From Aotearoamyces nothofagi (Eukaryota; Ascomycota; Leotiomycetes; Leotiales; Tympanidaceae), in contig JADDTR010000018.1 in assembly GCA_015345905.1 (NCBI GenBank), forward strand, positions 602,241 to 666,240: 64,000 nt of DNA, read 5' to 3'. The notes beneath the pieces were generated by a model. The model saw only the letters and a list, made by a program, of their open reading frames with translations. It searched no databases and had not been told where the DNA came from. Position numbers and translations under genes: made by a program. The first letter of the stretch is position 1. Every line of letters begins with the position of its first letter. This document shows, piece after piece, positions 22,900-34,410 of the stretch.

Positions 22900-25800
22900 A
22901 TGGTAGAACTTGAGATTGGCCAGGCGGTCGAACTCGTAGACGGAAGGTCTGCGGTTATTCGGTTTGTAGGACAGCCACATTTTGCAGTCGGCGACTGGGT
23001 TGGAGTCGAACTCGATGACGATAGCGGAAAGAATGATGGCAGTGTTCAGGGTGAAAGATACTTTGACTGTGAGATGGGACGTGGAATGTTCGTCAGGCCC
23101 GCCGCAGTCACCGTTATTGACCAACCACCAAAGCTGCCAACAGCGGGAAATGGCAACGGCTTGGCCAAACGCCCTGGAAGACCGGCCTCGATAGCAGCAG
23201 GAACGGGAAAGAGACCGAGCTCGGTTCCAGATCCTGGAGCGGGAAAGAGAATGAGCATGAATGCCGCAAGTCCAAGTCCAGCTGCTCGAAGGCCTTCTAG
23301 TATGCTGAGAGTAAGGATGAATGCCCTCCAAAGTATTTACAATTGCTTATAATACTAGTCACCAACCAAATCTCCTACGAAGCAGTTAGCTTCAGCAGCG
23401 ACTTCGGGCGCATCTACACCGAGAACGGGGACGCCGTCAAATGCCCGACCACCGTCTATAACTACTACAAAACCCCGACCAAGCGTGGGCAGCAGTCGAA
23501 CATCCATGGGGCCGCCTCCGATACCAGCATCACGTACATCAAGACAATCATTGGCAGGGACCGTTGGAGCGACCACAAGGCCGGGCATGGCCCCTGCACG
23601 TACCCCTACTGGCCGTCAATCACTTGCGCCGAAACCAGCAACAAGACCAATCGCTCAGAGATTGGCTTCTATTAGTAGCCAGCGGACTAGTGGCCATACA
23701 AGTGAAGGGAGCGGCCATGATACTGGAGAGGAAGGCCCCATAAAATCGCCAGGTCACAAGGATCCGAATAACGCGCTGTCTCCGAAAGCCATCAGTCCCG
23801 CATTGTCACGAACATCTGCTGCTGATCGGCAGTCGGGGTCACCCGCAGCTTCATCTCGAAGCCCTGCAGGAAGTGCAGCTCTGAGCAGAGAAGTAGAGGA
23901 TTTAAAGACGAAGCTGCGGTTGATGGAGAAGAAGCGGATGGAGGATAGGGACAAGGTGAAGGCACTGGAAAGGGTCCAAGGCGAACGAGACAAGTTCGAG
24001 GCTATCATACAAAAGCTGCAGACAAAATATCAACCTCAGCAGCAAGAAATCACGGACCTACGAAAGCAGCTAAAGGAGACCGCATCAAAATTTGAAGATG
24101 TAGAAAACCTACAGGCGGAGCATGATGTTGTTCTCGAGATGGCTACCCTTGATAGAGAGATGGCTGAAGAGACAGCAGAAGTCCTGAGGACCGAGCTTGA
24201 AGCATTGAAGTTAAAGACTGAAGAGCTCGAGCTTGAGGTGGAAGTACTCCGGGAGGAGAATGCCGAACTTGGCGGAGAAATGAGTCCCGAGGAGAAATCA
24301 AGTAAAGGGTGGCTGCAAATGGAGAGGAACAACGAGAGACTGAGGGAAGCCCTCCTACGATTACGCGATCTGACCCAGCAGCAAGAAGCGGAATTGAAGG
24401 ATCAAGTTAAGAGTCTCGAAGAAGATGTGCGCGAGTTGGGTGATGTTAAGGAGCATTACGAAGCCGTGAAGGAGAAGTTGGCTAATTCGGAAACAAACGT
24501 TGAAGACTTACGACAGCAACTGGACAATGCTCTTGGAGCTGAAGACATGATCGAGGAACTTACTGAGAGGAATATGAGCATGAGTGAGCAGATCGAAGAG
24601 CTCAAAGTAACTATCGAGGACCTTGAAAGTCTCAAAGAGCTTAATGACGAACTGGAGATCAACCATGTCGAGACTGAGAAAGAATTACAAGAGGACCTTG
24701 ATTTTAAAGATACGGTCATCAGTGAACAGGCACGCCGTGCTACACAACAAGACGAGGCTCTAGAGGATATGGAATACACATTATCTAGATTCAGGGAACT
24801 TGTCACGAATTTGCAAACGGACCTTGAGGATATGCGTGCATCACATGCTGTCACCGAAACCGAATCCGAGCAACTGAATAGTCGATCACGAGCCATGATG
24901 GATTTGAACATGAAGCTCCAAGTCTCAGCTGCAAAGACTCAGGTTAAAACGATCGACCTCGAACTCCGGAGACTTGAAGCACAAGAAGCATCTGATCACC
25001 TGGCTATTGTACAGCTCTTCCTGCCAGAAGCATACCAGGCCGAGAAAGACTCAGTCCTGGCGCTTCTACGATTTAAGCGTGTTGGATTCAAGGCAAATCT
25101 GCTGCACGGATTTGTCAAGGAGAGAGCTAATGGACAATTCCCCCAAAGCCACGAAGATAACATCTTTGCCGCCTGTGATGTCCTTTACAAGCTTTCCTGG
25201 GTATCGGCTATGTGTGACCGATTTGTCAATTCTATAAGTCATTGCTCTGTCGATCAATTCGCGAAGTTCGAAGGCGCAATGTATGAACTGGAGCCTGTCG
25301 AGCGAGCATTGAATGGCTGGATTGATGGGTTAAGACGAGATGAGATTAAAGAAAAGCAATGTGCTAGCGAGCTGCAACGGACCATTGCTCTTATGTCACA
25401 CTTGGCCGAGGTTCACATATCAGATAGCCTCGAAAGCTATGCCGATGATATGCACATGCGTACTCTTCTCATGCAAAGTCATTTGGAAAATACTGCGTCA
25501 TCCCTGGCTGCTGCAAAGGAAATGGTGCAATTCACCATACCCATCAAGGATAATGATGATGAACTTGCACAACATTTCGCTAGAAGGGCGGACGCAATCA
25601 TCAGCCATACTCGAAGTGCAAAGGTTATAGTTGGGAAGGCTGTACGATCGCTTGAGGATCTCAAGGCTCGATCACTGTCATTGATGCCTGACACCATACA
25701 AACCTTTGAGCAATGTGTGACTGGGACTCAGGAATTGGCCGACTTCTCTCGTAGCATGGGCGAGGACCTATTTGGTCTGTTGCATGAAGAAGGTCGCGTC

Positions 25801-26937
25801 GAACCTTTCACGTATATCGAGGTTCAGAACACAGTTTATCGCACTACTACAAACCTTTTCCAAACCAGCGAGTCAGACATGTTTTCTACTTTCTTGAACA
25901 AGCTACGAAACCTTACAAACTCCATTACCGACCTCGCTGCTCTAGCATCCGACTTAGACGTAACACAGGAGTTTGAGCGGGCTCAGGCTCCGTGGATATT
26001 GCGATCTCAAGAGCTCAAGTCATCCCGAATAGTGCCAGTCGACGCCGAGGAAGAAATGCGACGCTTGAAAGAAGATAACCACGAACGTGCACGCCTTATT
26101 GCTATGCGAGATCAGACCTTGGAAGAGGCATCTGTCAAGATCGAACTACTTGAAAGCCGTATGCGTGATGCGACCAAAAAGAACGAGCGCATCACAGAGC
26201 TAGAAAAGAAGATCGAGGAAGCAAGAAAACGTGAGGCCGAGCTTTCAGAATCCATCGAAACTCAGAATAGAGAGCTCGCAACTATGGAAGCAGATCGTGA
26301 GAAATGGAAGAAGCTTGCGGGAGATATGAAGGCAATCGGAGAAGTTGCTCCTGGCTCTAAGACTGGACAGGAGCGTGCAGTTGCCACTGCACGTGAGATG
26401 GATACATTGAAATCAGAAATCGCCGGCCTACAGGCTGCGGTCAGATATCTGCGCGAGGACAACCGGCGGACTCGTTTTGCCGAACCTCGCAATCTTGAGT
26501 GGCTGGAAACACCGCTTGTCAAACCAAAGACAAAGGATGAGCAACGGAAAGACCTTGTACTTGCTGAAGGTAATGATATCTTGAACGAGCTGCTCAACTT
26601 AACGACATCGGCGACAATTTACGATCTTAGCACCATGCCGAAGAATAAGCTCGCCTGGAGACCCGCGAAAAGTACGCCGCAATACCACGTTGCCAAGCAG
26701 AGAGAAGACTATGAGGCATGGAGGAGTTGGCGGGAGGCTGTGGTCAAGAAAGGCCAAGCACTAGCTCCAAGACATCCAAATCGGATAACGGAGAGGAGGA
26801 TACGTGACCAAATGGCTGCAAAGATTCAACTGAGAGTACCGGATCTGGAAGTTAAAGAGGTCACGCAGGGAGGGGAGGTAGATATTGTAGAACCCGGAGA
26901 CTTCGAGGAGTTCAAAGGGAGATTGGGACTTGTGTAA
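22900..26937 (+). CDS. NIP100: Dynactin subunit p150-Glued
   Basis: Largest dynactin subunit (ro-3 in Neurospora), linking dynein to microtubules for nuclear and vesicle transport. Two exons (22900-23310, 23359-26937) give 1,329 aa. The N-terminal CAP-Gly domain (residues 5-67) has the EB1/tubulin-tail-binding motif GKNDG at 43-47 within DDDSGKNDGSVQGERYF. A Ser/Pro/Arg-rich basic linker (about 75-245) carries tandem KSPTK-like words and is expected to bind microtubules. Two long coiled-coil regions follow (about 265-560 and again near 1,040-1,170), flanking a globular helical middle (AYQAEKDSVLALLRFKRVGF) of the dynactin p150 domain. Length and domain order match the family. Confidence 0.96.
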
Positions 26938-27637
26938 TGCGCGCTTTATACCCAGGCTTTAGCCATAATACTGTAAGATACTCAATAGTATAACTGCTTG
27001 TATATTCTGATTCTGTGATGTCTACCGATGGTCCTTGTGTGTGGTTCTGATGCTCGGTCCGCCTACGCAACGAATCCAAGCTATTGGCAGCTTAGCCACA
27101 TGGGCTGGCGTTAAGGGACGCTGGTTTAGTACTTTACATGACGGGAATCAGCGAATAATGCTGATTCAACGCCATGAATTTCGGATCGAAGAGTTCAGGG
27201 CTTTATTGAACTGTATATTTTTGATCTCGCTTTATGGGAGTCAATAGACTAGTTAGCCTTGTAACTATACCCGACATGTTTCCTTCTTGATACTCGATGA
27301 TGAAAAAGTGAGCCGCGGCTCTCGTAGATGATATGTGTCTAATTTAAAAGTCAAACAAGCCGAGCTGACATTTTTTCACGATAAAGAGTAATAAATAACT
27401 AACTTCTGGGGAAAGAGCTAGAATGAACCACCCCCACCTGGAAGACAAGTTCTGAAAGCGCACCTTCCATAAACACGGGGTAAATTATATGCCATCTTTC
27501 TCACAATTGCCATGAAGCCCTAATCGTTGCATAGCTACATTTATTCTATCACCACATTCACTAGCATCAGCATATTATCCACACCAGTACCCTGCTAGAC
27601 AGATGTACCTGCTCGCTTTAGGCTACCAGTCGCTACC
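26938..27637. other. intergenic, 700 bp
   Basis: No supported gene; 3' flank of dynactin and promoter of the Zn2Cys6 gene. One short plus-strand frame (27035-27247) has no family resemblance. Confidence 0.45.
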
Positions 27638-28883
27638 ATGGACATAGAAAATATATTAAATTCTCCAGAACCTCCAAAGCCTCCAGATGTTCAAGAACTC
27701 TCTCCGAACCCTCGAAGCGCTCTGATAAATCCAAGCACACTGAGCCTTTCAACTGCTCCACCCCTAGACGGTTCAAATAATCCAGGAACCACTGTATGTA
27801 ATACGTTCTCCATTCCCTTAGCACTGAAATTAGACTGACAGCGTAATTTAGGAAGAGGAAATATTGTCACGGGAAGACCAGATAGCAGACTTCCGCCAGA
27901 AGCTCGGGGCCATCAGGAGTAAGACTCAGAAGAATATCGAAAGAATACAAAATCATTTTGTAAAAGAGGGCTGGTGGAACAGACTGGACGAAATCGGTAT
28001 CTCGAGCAGCGCAAAGGATGTAGAAGCATGGTTTATAAAATACTCTAACAATCCAGACATCATCAAAGGAAAACAAGATTTTTGGAGAAATAACAGTATA
28101 AGTTACCAGTTGGCACAGAGTGCAGACGCATTGGAAGCAGGAAGGCGACACGAGCTTTTTTCCAGATTGGCTGTCTTCGCACCAGGCTTTGCGACTGCGG
28201 AGCAGTGGATGTCGTACCTCTCTCATGTACCGGGGCTTCCCGATGTTGATATTGAGTACCTCCCTACTCCATTGAAGCGCTTGCTTATGGTCCCGGTCTC
28301 TTCTTCGGGGAACAAGGTTGCACGAGAACCAGAAGATAGCAGTAAGAGCCCCTTTTCTGCAACCCTGAGCTCCGAATCCAATTCGAAAATGACTAGTTAC
28401 ATAGATATGTCTTGAAAGTTAGCTGACATTCAATGCGAAACTATGCAGATATATCTCCCTTACCAGTGCCCATCCTATCAAATCTGGATGACGAAATGAA
28501 TCTGTATAGGTTCGATTTCAAATTTTGGGCAATGCCAGCTACTCACGCCGACGTACTCCAAATGGCACGAACATGTGACATGTGTCGTTTTTTCCGAAAG
28601 GAGTGTTCAGGAAGACATCCATGTCAACGATGCTTGGATAAGAGTCTGTTATGTTCATATAATGATATCAAGGTTAGTGCCACTCGAAGACAAAACATCA
28701 ACCAGTAATCAAGATAAACTAATACCACAATCATAGAAGTGTGTAATCCATCGGAATTCGGCACCCTACGGAGGTATACCAAGTGCGGTGAGGGGGATCT
28801 TATGGAATGAAGCCCTCCATACAGTGAACCTATATGATGTACCCGTAGCGAGCATAGAGCAAAATGAGAAGGACCCTGAATAA
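27638..28883 (+). CDS. Protein with a C-terminal Zn2Cys6 binuclear cluster
   Basis: Four exons (27638-27793, 27852-28395, 28449-28672, 28737-28883) close in frame to 356 aa. The N-terminus is Pro/Ser-rich and acidic (NSPEPPKPPDVQELSPNP). The middle is predicted helical (REDQIADFRQKLGAIRSKTQ onward). The fungal zinc cluster comes late, about residues 276-297: C-x2-C-x6-C-x5-C-x2-C-x6-C within CDMCRFFRKECSGRHPCQRC. About 55 residues follow. Most fungal Zn2Cys6 regulators have the cluster at the N-terminus, and no fungal_trans middle-homology domain is visible here. The exon 2 to exon 3 junction uses an atypical GTTACA donor. Without it the first two exons would encode a separate zinc-free protein ending at 28415. 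Function unknown; DNA binding is inferred from the cluster alone. Confidence 0.65.
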
Positions 28884-29187
28884 GCTTGGAGGAGAACCAT
28901 TGATGGTTTGCATTTGTGGTTGGTTTGTAAGTTCCTATACATAGCGAGACAGACATGCATCTTTACATATAGAAATGCGAAGCATAATGTTGACCTACCC
29001 GGTAACAGAAAAAATCATCATCTGACTAGTTCCTAGACTGAGAATAGAAAGCTAAAGAGAGACTTTGGGTAGATGGAGATGTCGCCTCAGTCAACAGATG
29101 CACAATATTAGCACAGTTCTTCACGGTAGCAACATTGGCCAAAACGATGCTCTGACAATAATCATAAAATTCGTGTACAAAGACCTG
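28884..29187. other. convergent 3' intergenic region
   Basis: Between the Zn2Cys6 gene and the cupin gene; nothing recognised. Confidence 0.5.
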
Positions 29188-29819
29188 CTAGAATATCTTC
29201 CCTTCCAACCCTGGCTGGGTTCGGGCCAATGCTTCATTCCAGATGTTGACCAACGGTCCACTTAGGCCAAAGATAGGATCACTACTAGGTAAAGGGACAG
29301 ACCTTGCATTCCGCGCTTTCTCCTGTGTCTCTTCTTTTCCAGCTTTGCAGAAATTGTTGTCCCAATGCGGGCTTCCCTAACAGAATGTCAACAGCTAATA
29401 CCTTCAAAAGTACAAACACAAAAGCATACCTGAGGATAGAGACCAACGTACTTGTAATCGTCCTCCGAATGTAGGCAGCAATGCGCTACCCCTGCGGGAA
29501 GAACAATAGCATCGCCAATCTCTAAAGTCACCTCTACATCACCATCCATCGTCTCATCTAAAGGGCCTCGACCAAGTAGTAGGCGACTGCGACCTTTGAA
29601 CACTGCGTAGCATTCGTGCGTGACGCTGTGGAAGTGATGACTCGGATAGTGCTTGAAAACTCCACCCTGTATCCAACAATTTGGCTCTATCTTACCTCGT
29701 ATCGTGTCTGGAGAAGGATTGGTTGGTAGAACATTGCGGTAGACTAGCACTGGTAGAGGGGAGTTGGGAACATGAGATGTGGCTTTCGTTATAAAATAGG
29801 CTTCAGGATTCGAAGGCAT
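29188..29819 (-). CDS. Cupin-domain protein (YjlB-like)
   Basis: Two exons (29819-29430, 29376-29188) give 192 aa. A single cupin barrel is visible. Candidate metal ligands sit in YPSHHFHSVTHECYAVF (residues 59-73: His61, 62, 64, 68 and Glu69) with the second-motif histidine in LPAGVAHCC (His113). The tail LYPQ|GSPHWDNNFCKAGKEE matches the YjlB type, where a Tyr-Pro then Gly and Trp-Asp follow the barrel. The start is the first ATG. The frame is open upstream but only to non-ATG codons. It lies 180 bp downstream of CTF8 on the same strand. Enzymatic role unknown. Confidence 0.85.
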
Positions 29820-29998
29820 CTTTGCACAGTTGCCAACCTCAAATGAGTATGGGTTAGAACTCAAGTAGCTGTACTCGAAGAAATGGACCTGATGCTCTTA
29901 TCAGACAAAGGTGGGGGCTGTTGCCGATCACAGAGAACATGGATTGCCTCGCTTCTGCCAGCTGTGTCATCGTGCGCTGTGAGGAAAAGCAGCCAAGC

Positions 29999-30514
29999 TC
30001 AGAGTTCACCAGTCCATGTGCCGACTGGTTCTGGACGCTGCGAAAAGAGTATCTTCCACTTGATTATCTCTACAACCTCCAATTCATCTGTCTGCTCCTC
30101 CCCAGACTCTGTGACAGGCGAACCGTTACTACCGGTCTTTTCCTCCGGACTTCTCTTCCTAATAATGGCTATAGCTTTGGGCAGCTTCTTTACCTCTCCC
30201 GTAAGCCGTTGATGTTTGCCAACATAGAGGTAAACGCGCTTCATCCATGCTGTACTGTGGGGTTCCTGGAACTCGGGGTGGTAGTCGGGGAACATAAGGC
30301 GCCCAATTGGTGTTTCTGAAGCCGCGATCTGGCCATTGATTTGTGATAGCGCTGATGTCTGCTCCTCATCATGGGCAGGCAGGTTGATAGTACCTTGAAG
30401 CTCTAGAAGTGCAAGCCCAGATGGTGTTTGTAGGAGCTGAGGGAGAGGATTTGGCAGTTGCGACTGCGCCGTTGGTCGTCGCGACGATGAGGGGTAAATA
30501 GGCACGGCTGCCAT
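29999..30514 (-). CDS. CTF8: Chromosome transmission fidelity protein 8
   Basis: Small subunit of the Ctf18-RFC clamp loader (with Dcc1), which loads PCNA at forks and supports sister-chromatid cohesion. Intronless, 171 aa. Diagnostic blocks are LALLELQGTINLP (about residues 36-48), IGRLMFPDYHPEF and TAWMKRVYLYVGKHQRLTGE, followed by VKKLPKAIAIIRK. The C-terminal EVVEIIKWKILFSQRPEPVG is the part expected to pair with Ctf18/Dcc1. Start taken at MAAVPIYPSSSRRP, the first ATG followed by conserved-like sequence. In-frame codons upstream (to about 30604) include another Met, in MDKHCN, that cannot be excluded. Divergent from RPS6. Confidence 0.92.
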   Translation of the reverse strand: MAAVPIYPSSSRRPTAQSQLPNPLPQLLQTPSGLALLELQGTINLPAHDEEQTSALSQINGQIAASETPIGRLMFPDYHPEFQEPHSTAWMKRVYLYVGKHQRLTGEVKKLPKAIAIIRKRSPEEKTGSNGSPVTESGEEQTDELEVVEIIKWKILFSQRPEPVGTWTGEL

Positions 30515-31230
30515 ATTGCAATGCTTGTCCATGTCGAAGCAACACCTCTTTCTAAACTTACAACACCAGTCAGCGTCTGACGTGTTGTAGCCTTTAAGCA
30601 ACACCCTTTCTGTCTCCTCAGGATATAAATCTAGGCAACGGAGAATCCCGAAAGCCCACCCCGAAGTTTATCCGTGACCACGGAATCAACAGAACACAAT
30701 CACGTGACGGTTATGTATGATAGGGTCGACAGAGTTGCTTGCTGTGTCTTCTTTGCATTTGCTCTTTGGACTGGACTTTCACCTTTGTCCTTTAAGAAGA
30801 AGCTTGAAGCCGACATTGTTTGCCCAGCAACCAGAGTCCTTTTAGCTGCACTCTGTATGTCTTCCACTGACCGTCTCCCCTGTTCTTTCCGAGATTTGAC
30901 TGGGAGCGCTCAACTACGAATAGCTATCTTATCAACTTTGCTAAATAACGAACGCTGTAGTACGTGATTTCGAAGACAGGAGAAAACACCGCATACTACG
31001 ACAAATCCAGGACAGACGTGAAGTCACTGTTCGCCTTAACTTGCTAGTCTGGCTTTTGTGGGCCTGAGGCATACAATATTTTGCCCTCCTTGGGGTCGCT
31101 TAGCTTGCAGACCACAGCGCGCTAAGGTTTTTGCACACAACGAAATTCGCGAATATCCTGAGATCCTCTTCTCCACGACCAAAGCTTCCGACAATCCCTC
31201 TCGACCCACGATCACCCGACAACCGTGATC
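30515..31230. other. divergent promoter CTF8 / RPS6
   Basis: Carries TCACGTGAC at 30700-30708. A plus-strand frame at 30674-30967 has no family resemblance. No repeat or RNA gene seen. Confidence 0.5.
30700..30708. promoter_or_regulatory. TCACGTGAC (Cbf1-like E-box)
   Basis: Centromere-binding-factor-type bHLH element in the divergent CTF8/RPS6 promoter. It is the same extended word found at 15194 and 20094. Function inferred from the consensus only. Confidence 0.4.
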
Positions 31231-32181
31231 ATGAAGTTGAACATTTCATACGTATGCGACTCCTCTCAATTCCAATTCCAACCCTCTTTAGAGATCTATT
31301 CCGCCACGCCTTGGATGTACAATTGCTAATGTGACTTCAATAGCCTGCCAATGGCAGCCAAAAGCTGATCGAAATCGACGACGAACGCCGACTCCGTGTC
31401 TTCATGGAGAAGCGCATGGGCGCTGAGGTTCCAGGTGACAGTGTTGGTGATGAGTTCAAGGGCTACATTTTCAAGATCACCGGAGGCAACGACAAGCAAG
31501 GTTTCCCAATGAAGCAGGGTGTCATGCACCCAACTCGTGTCCGCCTTTTGCTGTCCGAGGGCCACTCCTGCTACCGACCCCGCCGCACTGGTGAGCGTAA
31601 ACGTAAATCCGTTCGCGGATGCATTGTCGCCATGGACCTGTCTGTTCTCGCCCTCAGCATTGTCAAACAAGGCGATGCCGATATCCCAGGCGTTACCGAC
31701 ACCGTCCACCCAAAGCGTCTTGGTCCCAAGCGTGCCACAAAGATCCGAAAGTTCTTCGGTCTCACCAAGGATGATGATGTACGTTTGTCCATCTTCATCG
31801 CCTGCCCGCGGAAGCGGTGTAGAGTGTGAGCAAGCCAGTGCTAATCTGGTGCTCTATATAGGTTCGCAAGTTCGTCATTCGTCGTGAAGTGCAGCCAAAG
31901 GGCGAGGGCAAGAAGCCATACACAAAGGCACCAAAGATCCAGCGTCTGGTTACCCCCCAGCGTCTCCAACACAAGCGCCACCGCATCGCACTCAAGCGCC
32001 GTAACTCTGAGCGAACCAAGGATGCTGCTGTAAGTTCTACTATATTCGAGGAATCTGCTTTCATTGCTAATGCTATTTTCTGTAGAACGAGTATGCCCAA
32101 ATTCTCGCCAAGCGTGTCCACGAGGCCAAGGCACAGAAGGCTGATCTCCGCAAGCGGAGAGCTTCCTCCCTACGCAAGTAG
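31231..32181 (+). CDS. RPS6: 40S ribosomal protein S6 (eS6)
   Basis: Small-subunit ribosomal protein and TOR/S6-kinase target. Four exons (31231-31251, 31344-31778, 31862-32029, 32086-32181) give 239 aa, the normal length. The 21-nt first exon encodes MKLNISY, then [20 protein letters not shown]. Core blocks include [20 protein letters not shown] and [19 protein letters not shown]. The C-terminal [11 protein letters not shown] keeps the conserved paired serines that are phosphorylated in yeast and animals. High intron density near the 5' end is typical of fungal ribosomal protein genes. Confidence 0.98.
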
Positions 32182-32610
32182 ATGTTTGCTTTGGTTCTGT
32201 TGGTCTGGGCAATATGGGAAAATGGTACGAATGATCTTGCTACACAACTTAGCTTGGTCATGATGTATCTCAAGCATGGCATGATGAGTGATTTGTTCTT
32301 TCTTCGGGCATCATAGTACATGGCCGGGAATGCATGCTAGCTAGGCGTCTTCTGTCGCATCAAGACAAAAATCAAAGATTCCGATATGAACATAAATTGG
32401 GCCATATTTGCTAACTTGTGATGATATGAATTAATGCCTTGTTTGCTAACTTGTAGTGATATGCACTGATGACTTTATCTGCTAATGCTAACATCCGATA
32501 CCTAAGATAATTTGACTAGTATGCCTATACTATACTCCCCGGACGCCGTGGCTCAATAGCCTTCTGTTCTATCTACGACCCTGAAACTACCCCATATGCA
32601 ACCCCCAACT
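32182..32610. other. convergent 3' region RPS6 / PRS
   Basis: AT-rich; holds a 35-bp-spaced imperfect direct repeat (tttgctaacttgt followed by gatatg) at about 32407 and 32442. Otherwise nothing recognised. Confidence 0.5.
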
Positions 32611-33846
32611 CTAATCGGTTGGTGCATGCGTGAATAGAAAGCTCACGCTTTCTCCATTATCTAGTTATAGTCAGCATTCGAACTCCAAAAAACCCCCCAG
32701 AACAAAACTTACGTGTTCTCCTAATCGCCTCAGCAAGCGTTGGGCTGATATCGATTGATTGTAAACGATCACATGCCTCTTCCTTGCCTTGCATGGGTAC
32801 TGTATTCGTGACTACAACTCTGCTCAGTTTGCTCTTATTCAGTGTCTCGATGGCATTGCCTGACAGGATACCATGGGTAACAATCGCAACAACCTCCTTG
32901 GCACCGTGGTTCATGACTGTCTCGGCGGCCTTGACGAGAGTGCCACAGGTGTCTGCCATATCGTCTACTAGGATGGCGATCTTGTTCACAACGTCGCCGA
33001 CGAGCACCATTCGGGAAACTTCGTTGGGACGGGCACGCTCTTTATGGATGAGAGCAAAGCCGAGGTCGAGACGATCGGCGATAGATGTTGCTCTATATTT
33101 TCATAATAGTTAGCTTGTCATTATTTCTCTAGATACCTATTAGGGGTCGCCGGGACAGGCTGTGTAAGCAAACGGCATCGGGAGAGGGTGTAATCAACCT
33201 TTTAGCGCCACCAGCATCAGGGCTAACAATAACACAGTCTTTGATCTCCAAGTTCGCCTTAATCCACCTCAATGTACTCGGTTCCGCATACAGATTATCC
33301 ACTGGTACATTGAAAAATCCCTGGATCTGGGATGCATGCAAGTCCATTGTGATGACATGGTTGCAGCCGGCCGTCTGCAGCATGTTCGCGATGAGCTTTG
33401 CACTTATAGGTGCGCGCGACTTGTCCTTCTTGTCTTGCCGAGCGTAAGGAAAGTTAGGAATCACCGCTGTGATGCGTCGCGCGGACGCTGTTTTGCAGGC
33501 GTTGATCATGATGAGCAGTTCCATGAGTCCGTCGTTAATATCGCCCGGAGCAGTGGACTGAAGGATGAATACTGCGCCAGTTAGCTGATGCATCTAGCAA
33601 GGACAAGGCCGAGGAAGGAGCAAACATACCATCTTCATCTCGCACAGATTCGCCGACAGTGACAGACGTCTCTTGGTTCGAGTAATTGAGGCTCATTGTC
33701 TTCGCTAGCTCAATGCCCAATCTAAAGCCAAGTCAATTGTGCCCCAACAGCTCCTTTCCCCAAAACAATACACACCTGTCTGCAACCAGCTTGGCCAACT
33801 GAGGATGGCTGTTGCCAGTGAGCAACTTGATCGAATTTGTCGCCAT
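32611..33846 (-). CDS. PRS: Ribose-phosphate pyrophosphokinase (PRPP synthetase)
   Basis: Makes 5-phosphoribosyl pyrophosphate from ribose-5-phosphate and ATP for purine, pyrimidine, histidine and tryptophan synthesis. Five exons (33846-33776, 33721-33630, 33571-33199, 33092-32713, 32660-32611) give 321 aa, the standard catalytic-subunit length. Landmarks are [20 protein letters not shown], the flexible-loop region [35 protein letters not shown] (divalent-cation His), [12 protein letters not shown], and the PRPP-binding loop [11 protein letters not shown] starting at about residue 221. The last exon supplies [15 protein letters not shown], starting with a codon split across the intron. No long insertion as in yeast Prs1/Prs5. 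Which of the yeast PRS paralogues it matches best cannot be settled here. Confidence 0.96.
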
Positions 33847-34410
33847 AGCTCAGTGTTGGGTGTTTATCTTTGGAGGTGCAGAGTGCTGGCTAGAAAAAAG
33901 TTGCTATCGAGATCTGACGAAGGTTGTTCGTGGATTGTGAAATTCTTTAGCGCGGAATGGCTCCGCTCCCAGGCGAGCAGCGGGGTAACCATGCCGATCT
34001 CAAAATGCTTCATTCTCCCTACATATCTGCATACGTAAAGACATTCTATAATAAGCTTTGAATTGTTAAAGTACGCAGTCGCCATATGGGCCTTGCTGGC
34101 AATCTATTTTACAAAGAGTGAATCTCGTTAAAACTCTACCATTACTGCTCCCGATGGTTTGGGAGGCTCACGAACGACCTGCACTTCGTCGTGAAACTCC
34201 CCAACCTAACATTGAGAACGCTGATGAAGCGCTAAAAGCCTATAATATGTGGGGATACGTAAAGCAAAACCCGCTGTCCTCACGCTATGTGATCATGAGA
34301 AGACAACACCCATGCCAGTTACAGAAAGAAGCTCTGACGCCTTGCAAATGCTAATCAAGACCGGCCATGCGAGTTGAGAGAATGTAAGGAAAAGTAATAC
34401 ATATCCGAGT
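33847..34410. other. PRS promoter and TOM1 3' flank
   Basis: A short plus-strand frame (34118-34354) has no recognisable features. Nothing else seen. Confidence 0.45.

Noticed and set aside
27638-30514. Secondary-metabolite cluster around the Zn2Cys6 gene and cupin
   Set aside because: No backbone synthase, P450 or transporter nearby; the neighbours are CTF8, RPS6 and dynactin.
30674-30967. 97-aa plus-strand frame in the CTF8/RPS6 promoter
   Set aside because: No recognisable domain; overlaps promoter sequence carrying the Cbf1-like site.
34118-34354. 78-aa plus-strand frame between PRS and TOM1
   Set aside because: No family features and it lies in the 3' flank of TOM1 and upstream region of PRS.
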